From an uncultured Lachnoclostridium sp. (lineage in GTDB: Bacteria > Bacillota > Clostridia > Lachnospirales > Lachnospiraceae), in assembly GCA_902464595.1 (NCBI GenBank), contig CABQJX010000028.1, positions 1-24,442 on the forward strand: a stretch of 24,442 nt of DNA. Reading direction: 5' to 3'. Within the stretch, counting starts at the first letter, position 1. Every line of letters starts with the position of its first letter. The position numbers were made by a program, and so were the translations under genes. The notes under the pieces are model-generated. The model saw only the letters and a list, made by a program, of their open reading frames with translations. It did no database searches and was not told where the DNA came from. Below are positions 1 to 6,549 of the stretch, one piece after another.

Positions 1-769
1 CCGCCACGTTTCTCCAGTACTGGTAGAAGTCAAATGGGGAAGTCTTATTTGGATCCAGCCATACAGCGCCGGACTGTGTTTTTCCCATCTTCTTGCCTTC
101 AGAATTGAGGAGCAGGGTAATGGTCATGGCATGTGCGTCCTTGCCCAGCTTCCTGCGGATCAGCTCTGTACCGCCTAACATATTGCTCCACTGGTCATCG
201 CCGCCGAACTGCATGTTGCAGCCGTAACGCTGGAACAGCTCATAGAAATCGTAGCTCTGCATCAGCATGTAGTTAAACTCAAGGAAGCTTAATCCCTTCT
301 CCATCCTCTGCTTATAGCACTCAGCCCGGAGCATATTGTTGACGGAGAAATGAGGCCCTACCTCCCTCAAAAATTCAATATAATTTAAGTCCATCAGCCA
401 CTCAGCATTATTGACCATCATGGCTTTCCCCTCAGAGAAATCAATGAAACGGCTCATCTGCTTCTTGAAGCAGTCACAGTTATGCTGAATGATCTCCGGC
501 GTCATCATAGTACGCATATCGCTGCGCCCGGATGGGTCTCCTACCATACCGGTTCCGCCGCCGATGAGGGCAATGGGCTTATTTCCAGCCATCTGCAGGC
601 GCTTCATCAGACACAGAGCCATAAAGTGGCCTACATGAAGGCTGTCTGCCGTTGGGTCGAAACCAATATAAAATACAGCCTTTCCCTCATTGACCATTTT
701 CTTGATCTCTTCTTCATTTGTCACCTGGGCGATAAGGCCTCTGGCAACCAGTTCTTCGTAAATCTGCAT
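1..769 (-). CDS. tyrS: Tyrosyl-tRNA synthetase, N-terminal part (cut by window edge)
   Basis: Charges tRNA-Tyr with tyrosine in the cytoplasm. Reading the minus strand from the ATG at 769 gives an open frame to the window edge (about 256 codons, probably 60 percent of the enzyme). It begins MQIYEELVARGLIAQ. The class I HIGH-type motif is HVGHF at about residues 45-49, the tyrosine/ATP region has GGGTGMVGDPSGR, and the KMSKS-type loop reads KMGKT near residue 228. The C-terminal anticodon and S4-like domains would lie outside the window. An AAGGAGA ribosome site sits 7-8 bases before the ATG. The T-box leader upstream with a UAC specifier independently supports the identity. The gene is incomplete only because the window ends. 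Confidence 0.97.
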   Translation of the reverse strand, partial: MQIYEELVARGLIAQVTNEEEIKKMVNEGKAVFYIGFDPTADSLHVGHFMALCLMKRLQMAGNKPIALIGGGTGMVGDPSGRSDMRTMMTPEIIQHNCDCFKKQMSRFIDFSEGKAMMVNNAEWLMDLNYIEFLREVGPHFSVNNMLRAECYKQRMEKGLSFLEFNYMLMQSYDFYELFQRYGCNMQFGGDDQWSNMLGGTELIRRKLGKDAHAMTITLLLNSEGKKMGKTQSGAVWLDPNKTSPFDFYQYWRNVA

Positions 770-861
770 GATGTTTCTCTCCTTCTCTTCTTTTTCTATT
801 TTACCATACTTCTGCTTTCATGCAAGGGCCTGATTCTTACGTTTTTAGTTCAGGCAGAATT

Positions 862-895
862 AAAAAAGCTCCGCCCTTATTCAAAAGGACGAAGC
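862..895 (-). terminator. T-box regulated terminator
   Basis: On the minus strand an 11-bp stem GCTTCGTCCTT / AAGGGCGGAGC (with G-U pairs) closes a TTGAAT loop and is followed by six T. It lies directly downstream of the T-box core, in the usual place for the alternative antiterminator/terminator switch. Confidence 0.93.
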
Positions 896-1150
896 GCATA
901 CTTCGTGTTACCACCTGATGTTCACAGACAGCTCACACTGCCTGCCTTTTCGAGTACAGCCGAAACGATACTCTAGCACGATAACGTGTGCAGGATCCGT
1001 CGCAGCCTACTAGGGTCTGTTGGACGCCGTTTGGTGCGAAGCTCAGAGATGTATTCACAGACTGTTTCCCACGCGCCTCTCATCAGCCGGCTGCTTTCTG
1101 TGTGTTTTACAGACTGCTACTTGTTCCCGTCATAGCCAATTCATGAAATT
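862..1150 (-). promoter_or_regulatory. T-box riboswitch leader, tyrosine-specific
   Basis: This is the 5' leader of tyrS, read on the minus strand. It shows the T-box core GGTGGTAACACG (915 to 904), whose UGGU matches the acceptor end of a tRNA with discriminator A, as tRNA-Tyr has. It also shows a stem III-type AGTAGGCTGCGACGG segment, a GATGAGAGGC stem I distal segment, and a specifier-loop context GAATACATC with UAC (Tyr) at 1053-1051 followed by A. A terminator hairpin lies at the 3' end. Known behaviour of the family: uncharged tRNA-Tyr pairs with specifier and T-box and stabilises the antiterminator, so tyrS is read when charging is low. The exact 5' end is inferred from the promoter. 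Confidence 0.93.
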
Positions 1151-1156
1151 ATCCCC

Positions 1157-1185
1157 ATTATAGACAGGGAAAATAAGTTTGTCAA
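1157..1185 (-). promoter_or_regulatory. SigA-type promoter of tyrS
   Basis: Minus strand: -35 TTGACA (1185-1180), 17-base spacer, -10 TATAAT (1162-1157). Both hexamers match the vegetative consensus perfectly. Transcription should start near 1150, just before the T-box stem I. Confidence 0.93.
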
Positions 1186-1265
1186 GAGGGGAACGCTTCC
1201 GTCACTATATTTTCGTAACAATGGCAACAGTCTTGACAGTTCACTGCCAAGCCGGCGAACAGCAC

Positions 1266-2171
1266 TTACCCGTTCTTTCTTGCAAAGATCAGAAGGAATA
1301 CTGCGGACAGGATCAGGGCAAAACCCAGAAAGTCTGGAAGGGTGAATTGGGTTCCCAGCCAAAATACGGACAAAAACACTGCGGATACAGGCTCCACACT
1401 TCCAAGAATACTGCCCCTTAGGGGCCCTATGATGCCAACTCCCTGAAGATAGAGTCCAAAGGCTACCGCTGTCCCTATCACGATCACACCTGCCAGCGCT
1501 CCCGCGGTTCCCAGATCCCAAACCACGGGAACGTTCCACGGCTGTACCACTGCCCCCATGGCGATGCCGCCAAACAGCATCCCAAATCCAAGCACCTGAT
1601 AAATATCAAACTGTTCGATCAGTTTTCCTGGAAGTATGGTATAGATCATGGAGCTTACAGCTGCCAAAAGCCCCCAAAAAAGAGCCTCCCCCGTGATATG
1701 GAAGGTATGGATGTCTCCATGTGTTCCGATAACAAAGGTTCCTGCCAGAGACAGGATAATTGCCCCAACCTCCAATTTTACAGGAAGCCGCGCTTCCCTT
1801 ATACACACCACAGCCAGGATCAGCACAGGGGACAGATATTGTAGCACAGTAGCTGTTCCCGCGTTGGACGCCTCAATAGCCATAAAATAAGTAAATTGGC
1901 AAAATGTAATTCCAAAGATAGAGAACGCCAGAAGACGGAGGACATCCTTTTTCTTTTGGAAAATATTAAGATTTCTTTTTCCGTGAAGGAGAAATCCAGC
2001 CGATGCCAGAAGGATACCTGCAAAAAACAACCGCATAGCCACCAGCCAGGGCGCTTCGATCCCTTTTTGTTCAAACAAAAACTGGCCGCAGCAGCCTGAA
2101 AATCCCCAACAAGTACCTCCGACCAAAGCCATAGCGGTTCCTGCTGCCATCCTTCGTCTCTCTGTCTTCAT
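1266..2171 (-). CDS. EamA/DMT-family transporter
   Basis: Integral membrane protein of the drug/metabolite transporter superfamily (EamA type, usually two five-helix repeats), likely exporting an amino acid or other metabolite; the substrate cannot be read from sequence. The chain is about 300 residues and almost continuously hydrophobic. It has the family's early GGTCWGFSG signature in TM1 and a second-half LFWGLLAAVSSMIYTILPGKLI. I start at the ATG at 2171 (MKTERRRMAAG) rather than the longest frame at 2261, because an excellent promoter lies inside the extra 30 codons and AAAGGGG precedes the inner ATG by 11 bases. It is a single-gene unit; no convincing terminator is seen before the tyrS promoter. 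Confidence 0.9.
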   Translation of the reverse strand: MKTERRRMAAGTAMALVGGTCWGFSGCCGQFLFEQKGIEAPWLVAMRLFFAGILLASAGFLLHGKRNLNIFQKKKDVLRLLAFSIFGITFCQFTYFMAIEASNAGTATVLQYLSPVLILAVVCIREARLPVKLEVGAIILSLAGTFVIGTHGDIHTFHITGEALFWGLLAAVSSMIYTILPGKLIEQFDIYQVLGFGMLFGGIAMGAVVQPWNVPVVWDLGTAGALAGVIVIGTAVAFGLYLQGVGIIGPLRGSILGSVEPVSAVFLSVFWLGTQFTLPDFLGFALILSAVFLLIFARKNG

Positions 2172-2205
2172 CTTCCCCGTATCCCCTTTATCATTTTCTT
2201 TCTCA

Positions 2206-2234
2206 TTTATACCTGCAAATATCATTTCTGTCAA
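2206..2234 (-). promoter_or_regulatory. Promoter of the EamA transporter
   Basis: Minus strand: -35 TTGACA (2234-2229), 17-base spacer, -10 TATAAA (2211-2206). Its position about 35-60 bases before the ATG at 2171 decides the start codon of the gene. Confidence 0.85.
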
Positions 2235-2288
2235 CCAGGGGATCCCCTCAAGTTTTCCCATTTCCCATTCAAATTTTTTGAGTCCCTA

Positions 2289-2317
2289 TTTACGTATCCC
2301 CTATTCTATACTATAAT
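2289..2317 (+). promoter_or_regulatory. Probable promoter of the DAHP synthase gene
   Basis: TTTACG (2289-2294), 17-base spacer, perfect TATAAT (2312-2317). The leader of about 90 bases that follows contains a 7-bp perfect hairpin, CCTGAAA / TTTCAGG (2364-2390, 13-base loop), before the AAGGAGG ribosome site. No T-box motif or Trp/Tyr/Phe-rich leader peptide is seen. Confidence 0.65.
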
Positions 2318-2416
2318 GTTTCAAGAAAATATCACTGTACTGCGGTGTTGTATCATATATACCCCTGAAATGTTCAAAGGATCTTTCAGGAGCGCGCCGT
2401 ATAAGGAGGAACAATT

Positions 2417-3448
2417 ATGGGATTTACATTTATCAACAAGCTGCCTACCCCCGCTGAGATACGGGAACAATTTCCCCTGGATCCCAAGCTGGCCCAGCTC
2501 AAGAGCCAAAGGGATGAGGAGATCCGTAAAGTCTTTACGGGAGAGAGCAATAAATTTCTGGTGATCATAGGCCCCTGCTCTGCCGATAATGAGGAGGCCG
2601 TATGTGACTATGCCAGCCGCCTGGTAAAAGTACAGGAGAAGACAAAGGATCGTCTGATCATTATCCCCAGAGTATACACCAACAAGCCCAGGACTACCGG
2701 CGAAGGCTACATGGGCATGATCCATCAGCCTGACCCTGAAAAACGCCCTGACATGTTTGAAGGGATCCTGGCAATCCGCCATATGCACATGCGGGTTCTG
2801 CGAGAGACCGGCTTTTCCACGGCTGATGAAATGCTTTACCCTGAAAACTTAAATTATCTGTCTGACATGATGTCCTACATTGCCGTAGGCGCCCGTTCCG
2901 TGGAAAATCAGTTCCACCGCCTGGTTGCCAGCGGCTGTGACGTGCCGGTAGGCATGAAAAATCCAACCAGCGGCGATCTGACGGTTATGCTCAACTCTGT
3001 CGTTGCTGCCCAGCTGCCTCACGATTTTATCTTCCGAGGCTTTGAGGTGGAGTGTCCCGGAAATCCCTTGACTCACACCATTCTCCGCGGCGCGGTCAAC
3101 AAGAGAGGACAGTGCAATCCCAACTATCACTATGAGGATCTCAGGCTTCTCTTTGATCTCTATGGGAAACGTGACCTGAAAAACCCTGCCTGCATCGTGG
3201 ACACCAACCACTCCAACTCCAACAAACAGTACATGGAGCAGGTGCGCATCGCCAAGGAAGTGCTCCACAGCCGCCGCCACTCCGGAGATATCCACCAGCT
3301 GGTAAAAGGGCTTATGATCGAAAGCTACCTGGAGCCGGGAAGCCAGAAGATCGGCGAGCATTGTTATGGAAAATCCATCACAGATCCCTGCCTTGGCTGG
3401 GAGGATACTGAGCGTCTTCTGTACGAGATCGCAGAAAATGCAGATTAA
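2417..3448 (+). CDS. 3-deoxy-7-phosphoheptulonate (DAHP) synthase, class I
   Basis: Condenses phosphoenolpyruvate with erythrose 4-phosphate to DAHP, the first committed step of the shikimate pathway to Tyr, Phe and Trp. At 343 residues it has the length of the AroF/G/H type. Diagnostic segments are GPCSADN (52-58, Cys54 being the expected metal ligand), RVYTNKPRTTG (85-95), GARSVENQ (158-165), KNPTSG (181-186) and DTNHSNSNKQ further on. The N-terminal extension is of the type that carries aromatic feedback control in this family; which amino acid inhibits it cannot be told here. AAGGAGG precedes the ATG by 8 bases. It is monocistronic between its own promoter and a strong terminator. Confidence 0.96.
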   Translation: MGFTFINKLPTPAEIREQFPLDPKLAQLKSQRDEEIRKVFTGESNKFLVIIGPCSADNEEAVCDYASRLVKVQEKTKDRLIIIPRVYTNKPRTTGEGYMGMIHQPDPEKRPDMFEGILAIRHMHMRVLRETGFSTADEMLYPENLNYLSDMMSYIAVGARSVENQFHRLVASGCDVPVGMKNPTSGDLTVMLNSVVAAQLPHDFIFRGFEVECPGNPLTHTILRGAVNKRGQCNPNYHYEDLRLLFDLYGKRDLKNPACIVDTNHSNSNKQYMEQVRIAKEVLHSRRHSGDIHQLVKGLMIESYLEPGSQKIGEHCYGKSITDPCLGWEDTERLLYEIAENAD

Positions 3449-3465
3449 ATAATACAGATTTTTTG

Positions 3466-3501
3466 TGTAATAGGAACATTGCAAAGTGATTTCCTATTAC
3501 A
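3466..3501. repeat. 11-bp perfect inverted repeat downstream of the DAHP synthase gene
   Basis: TGTAATAGGAA (3466-3476) and TTCCTATTACA (3491-3501) are exact reverse complements separated by 14 bases. G-U and further A-T pairs extend the stem outward to about 3463/3504. No T-run follows it; the true terminator comes a few bases later. Confidence 0.8.
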
Positions 3502-3505
3502 TAAC

Positions 3506-3545
3506 AAAGCCCCTGGCATAACCGCATATGCCGGGGCTTTTCTTT
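3506..3545 (+). terminator. Intrinsic terminator after the DAHP synthase gene
   Basis: AAAGCCCC and GGCAT pair with ATGCC and GGGGCTTT (one bulged T, 8-base loop), followed by TTTTCTTT. It lies between the convergent DAHP synthase and uppP genes. The reverse strand has only a weak T-run, so it works mainly on the plus strand. Confidence 0.9.
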
Positions 3546-3583
3546 GTATCGTCTGTTTATTTTTTATTGCCGCATAATTCTCA

Positions 3584-4426
3584 TCAGCTGGCCAAAGCGG
3601 TGATGCCAAAATATGCCAGCACGATCACGCCTAAAATGATCCGGTAATATCCAAAAAATTTAAAATCATGCCGACGCACATAGCTCATCAGAAATTTGAT
3701 GGAGTAGACAGACACTCCAAAGGAGATCACCATTCCCAACAGCATGTAAAAAACCTGTACGCCGGAAAGAATATTGCCCCCCACAAAATATTTTACAATT
3801 TTTAATAAGCTGGCCCCAAACATCACCGGGATTCCCAGAAAAAAAGAAAATTCTGCTGCCGCCGAGCGGGAGCAGCCCAATACCATAGCGCCCAGAATGG
3901 TGGAACCGGAACGTGAAGTTCCGGGGATCAGAGCTAAAAGCTGGACCAGACCGATATAGAAGGCTGTTTTTGCTGAAATCTGCCCCACTTTACTGAATTT
4001 AGGATCCGAGCACACTCTGGCATTCTCCAAAACAATAAAAAGCACGCCGTAAAGGATCAGGGCAAATGATACCACATAGGCATTATACAGATGAGCTTCC
4101 ATCCAGTCATCGAATAAAAGCCCCATCACAGCCGCCGGGATACATGCTATGATAATCTTGATCCATAGAGCCCAGGTCGCCTCCTTCTGCCTGGCTGACT
4201 TTCTTGGGCTGAAAGGGTTCAGCCGATGGAAATACATGACTACCACTGCCAAAATAGCTCCCAGCTGGATCACTACCAAAAACATTTTCTTAAAGGCATC
4301 GTCCTGATTCATGCGGATGATCTCATCCACCAGGATCATATGGCCCGTACTGCTGATGGGGAGCCATTCCGTAAAGCCCTCCACAATGCCCAGCACAATA
4401 ATTTTTAATACTTCCACTAAGCTCAT
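3584..4426 (-). CDS. uppP: Undecaprenyl-diphosphatase
   Basis: Membrane phosphatase (BacA/UppP family) that dephosphorylates undecaprenyl diphosphate, recycling the lipid carrier for peptidoglycan and other wall polymers; known to give bacitracin tolerance. It has 280 residues, the usual length, with 7-8 membrane segments. The two family signatures are present: EGFTEWLPISSTGH (16-29, with the expected Glu, Ser and His catalytic residues) and PGTSRSG (168-174, containing the essential Arg). AAGGAG lies 7 bases before the ATG. It follows ung on the same strand after 154 bases, with a possible promoter of its own in that gap. Confidence 0.96.
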   Translation of the reverse strand: MSLVEVLKIIVLGIVEGFTEWLPISSTGHMILVDEIIRMNQDDAFKKMFLVVIQLGAILAVVVMYFHRLNPFSPRKSARQKEATWALWIKIIIACIPAAVMGLLFDDWMEAHLYNAYVVSFALILYGVLFIVLENARVCSDPKFSKVGQISAKTAFYIGLVQLLALIPGTSRSGSTILGAMVLGCSRSAAAEFSFFLGIPVMFGASLLKIVKYFVGGNILSGVQVFYMLLGMVISFGVSVYSIKFLMSYVRRHDFKFFGYYRIILGVIVLAYFGITALAS

Positions 4427-4515
4427 AACTTCTCCTTACCGCAGGTCTTTCCCCCTTCTTTCGGGATACGATTCAAAACCAAAGGGGGCTTTGCTTGCCA
4501 GCTGCTGCCTGCTGT

Positions 4516-4544
4516 ATATTAGTATGTACGTTTCTCCCAGTCTA
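4516..4544 (-). promoter_or_regulatory. Possible uppP promoter
   Basis: Minus strand: TAGACT (4544-4539), 17-base spacer, TAATAT (4521-4516). Each hexamer matches consensus at four positions. Its place in the ung-uppP gap is suitable, but read-through from ung is equally possible. Confidence 0.4.
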
Positions 4545-4580
4545 TGCCGGCTCCCCTGCAGGAATGCCGCAGTCAAACGA

Positions 4581-5255
4581 TCAAATATTTTCAATCTGCC
4601 AATCAATCGGTTCCAGACCCTGACTGATGAGAAAATCATTGGTTTTGCTAAATGGACGGCTTCCGAAAAATCCTCTGGAAGCAGAGAGAGGGCTTGGATG
4701 GGGAGCTTCCAGGATCCAATGTTTTGGATTGTTCAGCATAGCCTTCTTCGTCTGGGCCGGCCGCCCCCACAGAATGAACACAATAGGGCGGTCCTGTTCG
4801 TTCAGGATCCGGATCGCCGCATCCGTGAACTCCTCCCATCCAATATTACGATGGGAATTAGCCTGATGGGCTCTCACAGTAAGAACGGTATTCAACAGCA
4901 TAACGCCCTGATCCGCCCACTTTTTTAAATATCCATTATTGGGAATATAACATCCCAGATCATCGTGAAGCTCCTGGTAAATATTTACCAAAGAAGGAGG
5001 AACTGCCACATCCGGTTTTACGGAAAAGCACAGACCGTGAGCCTGCCCGTAATTGTGATAAGGATCCTGCCCCAGTATTACCACTTTTACCTTTGCGAGA
5101 GGAGTAAATGCAAATGCGTTAAAAATGTCATTTGGATCGGGAAATACAGGCCTTGTCTCATACTCATGCTTTACGGTTTCATAAAGCTTCTTATAATAAG
5201 GCTTTTTAAACTCACTGCTCAAAGGGCCTAACCAGTCGTTGCTGATCGCTGTCAT
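4581..5255 (-). CDS. ung: Uracil-DNA glycosylase, family 1
   Basis: Removes uracil from DNA to start base-excision repair. 224 residues, the normal size. Motifs in order: the water-activating loop GQDPYHNYGQAHG (62-74, Asp64 being the expected general base and Tyr66 blocking thymine), LLNTVLTVRAHQANSH (120-135), the uracil-recognition region FILWG (160-164), and the DNA-intercalating loop HPSPLSA (186-192). AAAGGAGA lies upstream of the ATG with about 9 bases between. A GAT codon series at the C-terminus shows no oddity; the gene is intact. Confidence 0.97.
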   Translation of the reverse strand: MTAISNDWLGPLSSEFKKPYYKKLYETVKHEYETRPVFPDPNDIFNAFAFTPLAKVKVVILGQDPYHNYGQAHGLCFSVKPDVAVPPSLVNIYQELHDDLGCYIPNNGYLKKWADQGVMLLNTVLTVRAHQANSHRNIGWEEFTDAAIRILNEQDRPIVFILWGRPAQTKKAMLNNPKHWILEAPHPSPLSASRGFFGSRPFSKTNDFLISQGLEPIDWQIENI

Positions 5256-5359
5256 ATCTTCTGTCTCCTTTATATTCTATCATGGGGCTGATCTTCACTC
5301 ACCCCATAACCGCTCCGCTATATGCCATCTGCATATGCCAAGCTGCTGCCTGTCTCTCT

Positions 5360-5389
5360 ATCTTATCACAAGCGAGGGCGAAAAAACAA
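5360..5389 (-). promoter_or_regulatory. Possible ung promoter (extended -10)
   Basis: Minus strand: TGATAAGAT is an extended -10 (hexamer 5365-5360), with a weak TTGTTT about 18 bases upstream (5389-5384). It would give a leader of about 100 bases. A short GTG-started frame across this region (5299-5487) lacks a ribosome site and was not called. Confidence 0.4.
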
Positions 5390-5499
5390 TCAGATTCCTC
5401 TTGAGTTTCCCATTTTCTGATCAAAGTTACATTTTTCCGGCAAGCCAGTAAACCGCAGCAGCTAAACTTACCATTCCGGCAGATCACAAGGGAGGATAT

Positions 5500-6237
5500 T
5501 TAGAGTCTGAGATCTTCTGCCAGGCTGAGGATCAGGGATACAGAATCCCCTTTGATACCCACAGCCCGTTCTTCTATTTCCTTTGGCAGCTGATACAGGC
5601 TCTCGTGGATCCTGTAAAAAGATGCCTTTTGGTTAAAAAATGCAATTTTTTCAAAGGGCCAGCGGATCACAGTAGGAGTTTTAAACCCCTCCCCCAATTC
5701 CAGGATCACCAGCTTTTTGTTTAAGGTTCCGGCCTGCCAGCGTTTATACGCCTCCCACTGGGGAAGATACCCCTCCTCAATATAGTTTTCTGCTTCGATG
5801 GTATTTCCTGTAAGAGGAGCTCCGCAGTGGGGACAGATCCCCTCTGGTATTTCCCCCTCCTCCCATATATCCTTGACGCAGGATTTAGAGCACTGCTTCC
5901 AATGGATATTTCCGCAGGGGGCCACCACCCGCTTCGGATCCAGAGCCGTATCGTAAACAGCACCGTCCGTCACCGTAGTTACTACAAAATAATCCTTTCC
6001 GCCGATAAGCTGTGCCAGGACATCGTACGCCGCTTTCATCCGGTTCTGCCCTTCATCAGTCAGACGGCGCACAACCGCAGCCCTTCCGTCTTCTTTCAGT
6101 CTCCATTCCCCGCCGATGCCGACCAGCACCTTTTCCGCTTCCCTCAGATCCTCCGTGATCTGCTCCTTCTGACAGGACGTAAACTCTGCCTCATCCTGTT
6201 TCTGCCTAAAATCCTGTTCCATATGATTATCCTGCAT
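5500..6237 (-). CDS. Degenerate Sir2-like zinc-ribbon protein
   Basis: A 245-residue cytoplasmic protein with the general layout of the Sir2-family proteins of clostridia that are often annotated as NAD-dependent deacetylases. Visible landmarks are a hydrophobic strand KDYFVVTTVTD (81-91, where sirtuins have a TTNxD-type strand), a cysteine set C108, C116, C120, C135, C138 including CPHCG, as in a zinc ribbon, and LVILELGEGFKTPTVIRWPF (176-195, like the second half of the Rossmann fold). The expected N-terminal GAGxS NAD loop is replaced by LVGIGGEW (38-45), and the NID triad is not intact, so deacetylase activity is doubtful. Start is uncertain between codons 1 and 6. Family placement is by pattern recognition. 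Confidence 0.7.
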   Translation of the reverse strand: MQDNHMEQDFRQKQDEAEFTSCQKEQITEDLREAEKVLVGIGGEWRLKEDGRAAVVRRLTDEGQNRMKAAYDVLAQLIGGKDYFVVTTVTDGAVYDTALDPKRVVAPCGNIHWKQCSKSCVKDIWEEGEIPEGICPHCGAPLTGNTIEAENYIEEGYLPQWEAYKRWQAGTLNKKLVILELGEGFKTPTVIRWPFEKIAFFNQKASFYRIHESLYQLPKEIEERAVGIKGDSVSLILSLAEDLRL

Positions 6238-6312
6238 TTTTATCCAATTCCGCCTTTCTGCCCTTTATCTTTTACTGCCAAACCATGAGCCTGGAAAATC
6301 TGGTTTTGCTCC

Positions 6313-6341
6313 AGTATACCATAAAAAAACACAGGTGGGAA
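6313..6341 (-). promoter_or_regulatory. Promoter of the Sir2-like gene
   Basis: Minus strand: TTCCCA (6341-6336), 17-base spacer, TATACT (6318-6313) with a TGG immediately before it (extended -10). The transcript would carry a leader of about 70 bases. Confidence 0.55.
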
Positions 6342-6457
6342 TATTTCCTGTCTCTCCCACATTTGCGCATATTGCTGTAAATCTTTCCTTCTGACAGGCG
6401 GCTTGGAAGCATAGGAAAGGATATGGAACGGCTATTTTAGAAGTGATGGGTGCGCTC

Positions 6458-6484
6458 TTGCAATTTCCTTCAAGCTGCTATAAA
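6458..6484 (+). promoter_or_regulatory. Probable promoter of the ABC-class ATPase gene
   Basis: TTGCAA (6458-6463) lies 15 bases from TATAAA (6479-6484), short spacing but compensated by an extended -10 (TGC before the hexamer). The rest of the 312-base gap 6238-6549 holds only this promoter, the divergent Sir2-like promoter and the hairpin described next. Confidence 0.5.
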
Positions 6485-6510
6485 ATTGTAGGAAGTAAAC
6501 AAGCAAAGGG

Positions 6511-6530
6511 GCCTGGCAGGAACGCCAGGC
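6511..6530 (+). repeat. GC-rich hairpin just before the ribosome site of the ATPase gene
   Basis: GCCTGGC and GCCAGGC form a perfect 7-bp stem with a 6-base AGGAAC loop. It ends a few bases before the weak AGGTGA ribosome site of the gene at 6550, and no T-run follows, so it is not a terminator. It could modulate translation or stabilise the message 5' end. Confidence 0.65.
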
Positions 6531-6549
6531 TGACAGGTGAATCATAATT

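Noticed and set aside
482..976. Plus-strand frame of 164 codons over tyrS and its leader
   Set aside because: It is antisense to the clear tyrS reading frame and T-box; no ribosome site or protein-like pattern.
2316..2564. Possible leader peptide at the DAHP synthase promoter
   Set aside because: It begins inside the -10 region, has no ribosome site, lacks a run of aromatic codons and extends into the gene in another frame.
2849..3484. Minus-strand frame of 211 codons opposite the DAHP synthase gene
   Set aside because: Shadow of a strongly coding plus frame with all catalytic motifs; no promoter or ribosome site on the minus strand.
4489..4548. CCCCCTT / AAGGGGG pairing in the ung-uppP gap as a terminator
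   Set aside because: The loop is over 25 bases and no T-run follows on either strand.
4436..4639. Minus-strand frame of 67 codons between ung and uppP
   Set aside because: Overlaps the ung C-terminus, has Arg-rich out-of-frame composition and no ribosome site; the gap is better explained by a possible promoter.
5299..5487. Minus-strand GTG-started frame of 62 codons upstream of ung
   Set aside because: No ribosome site before the GTG and the likely ung promoter lies inside it.
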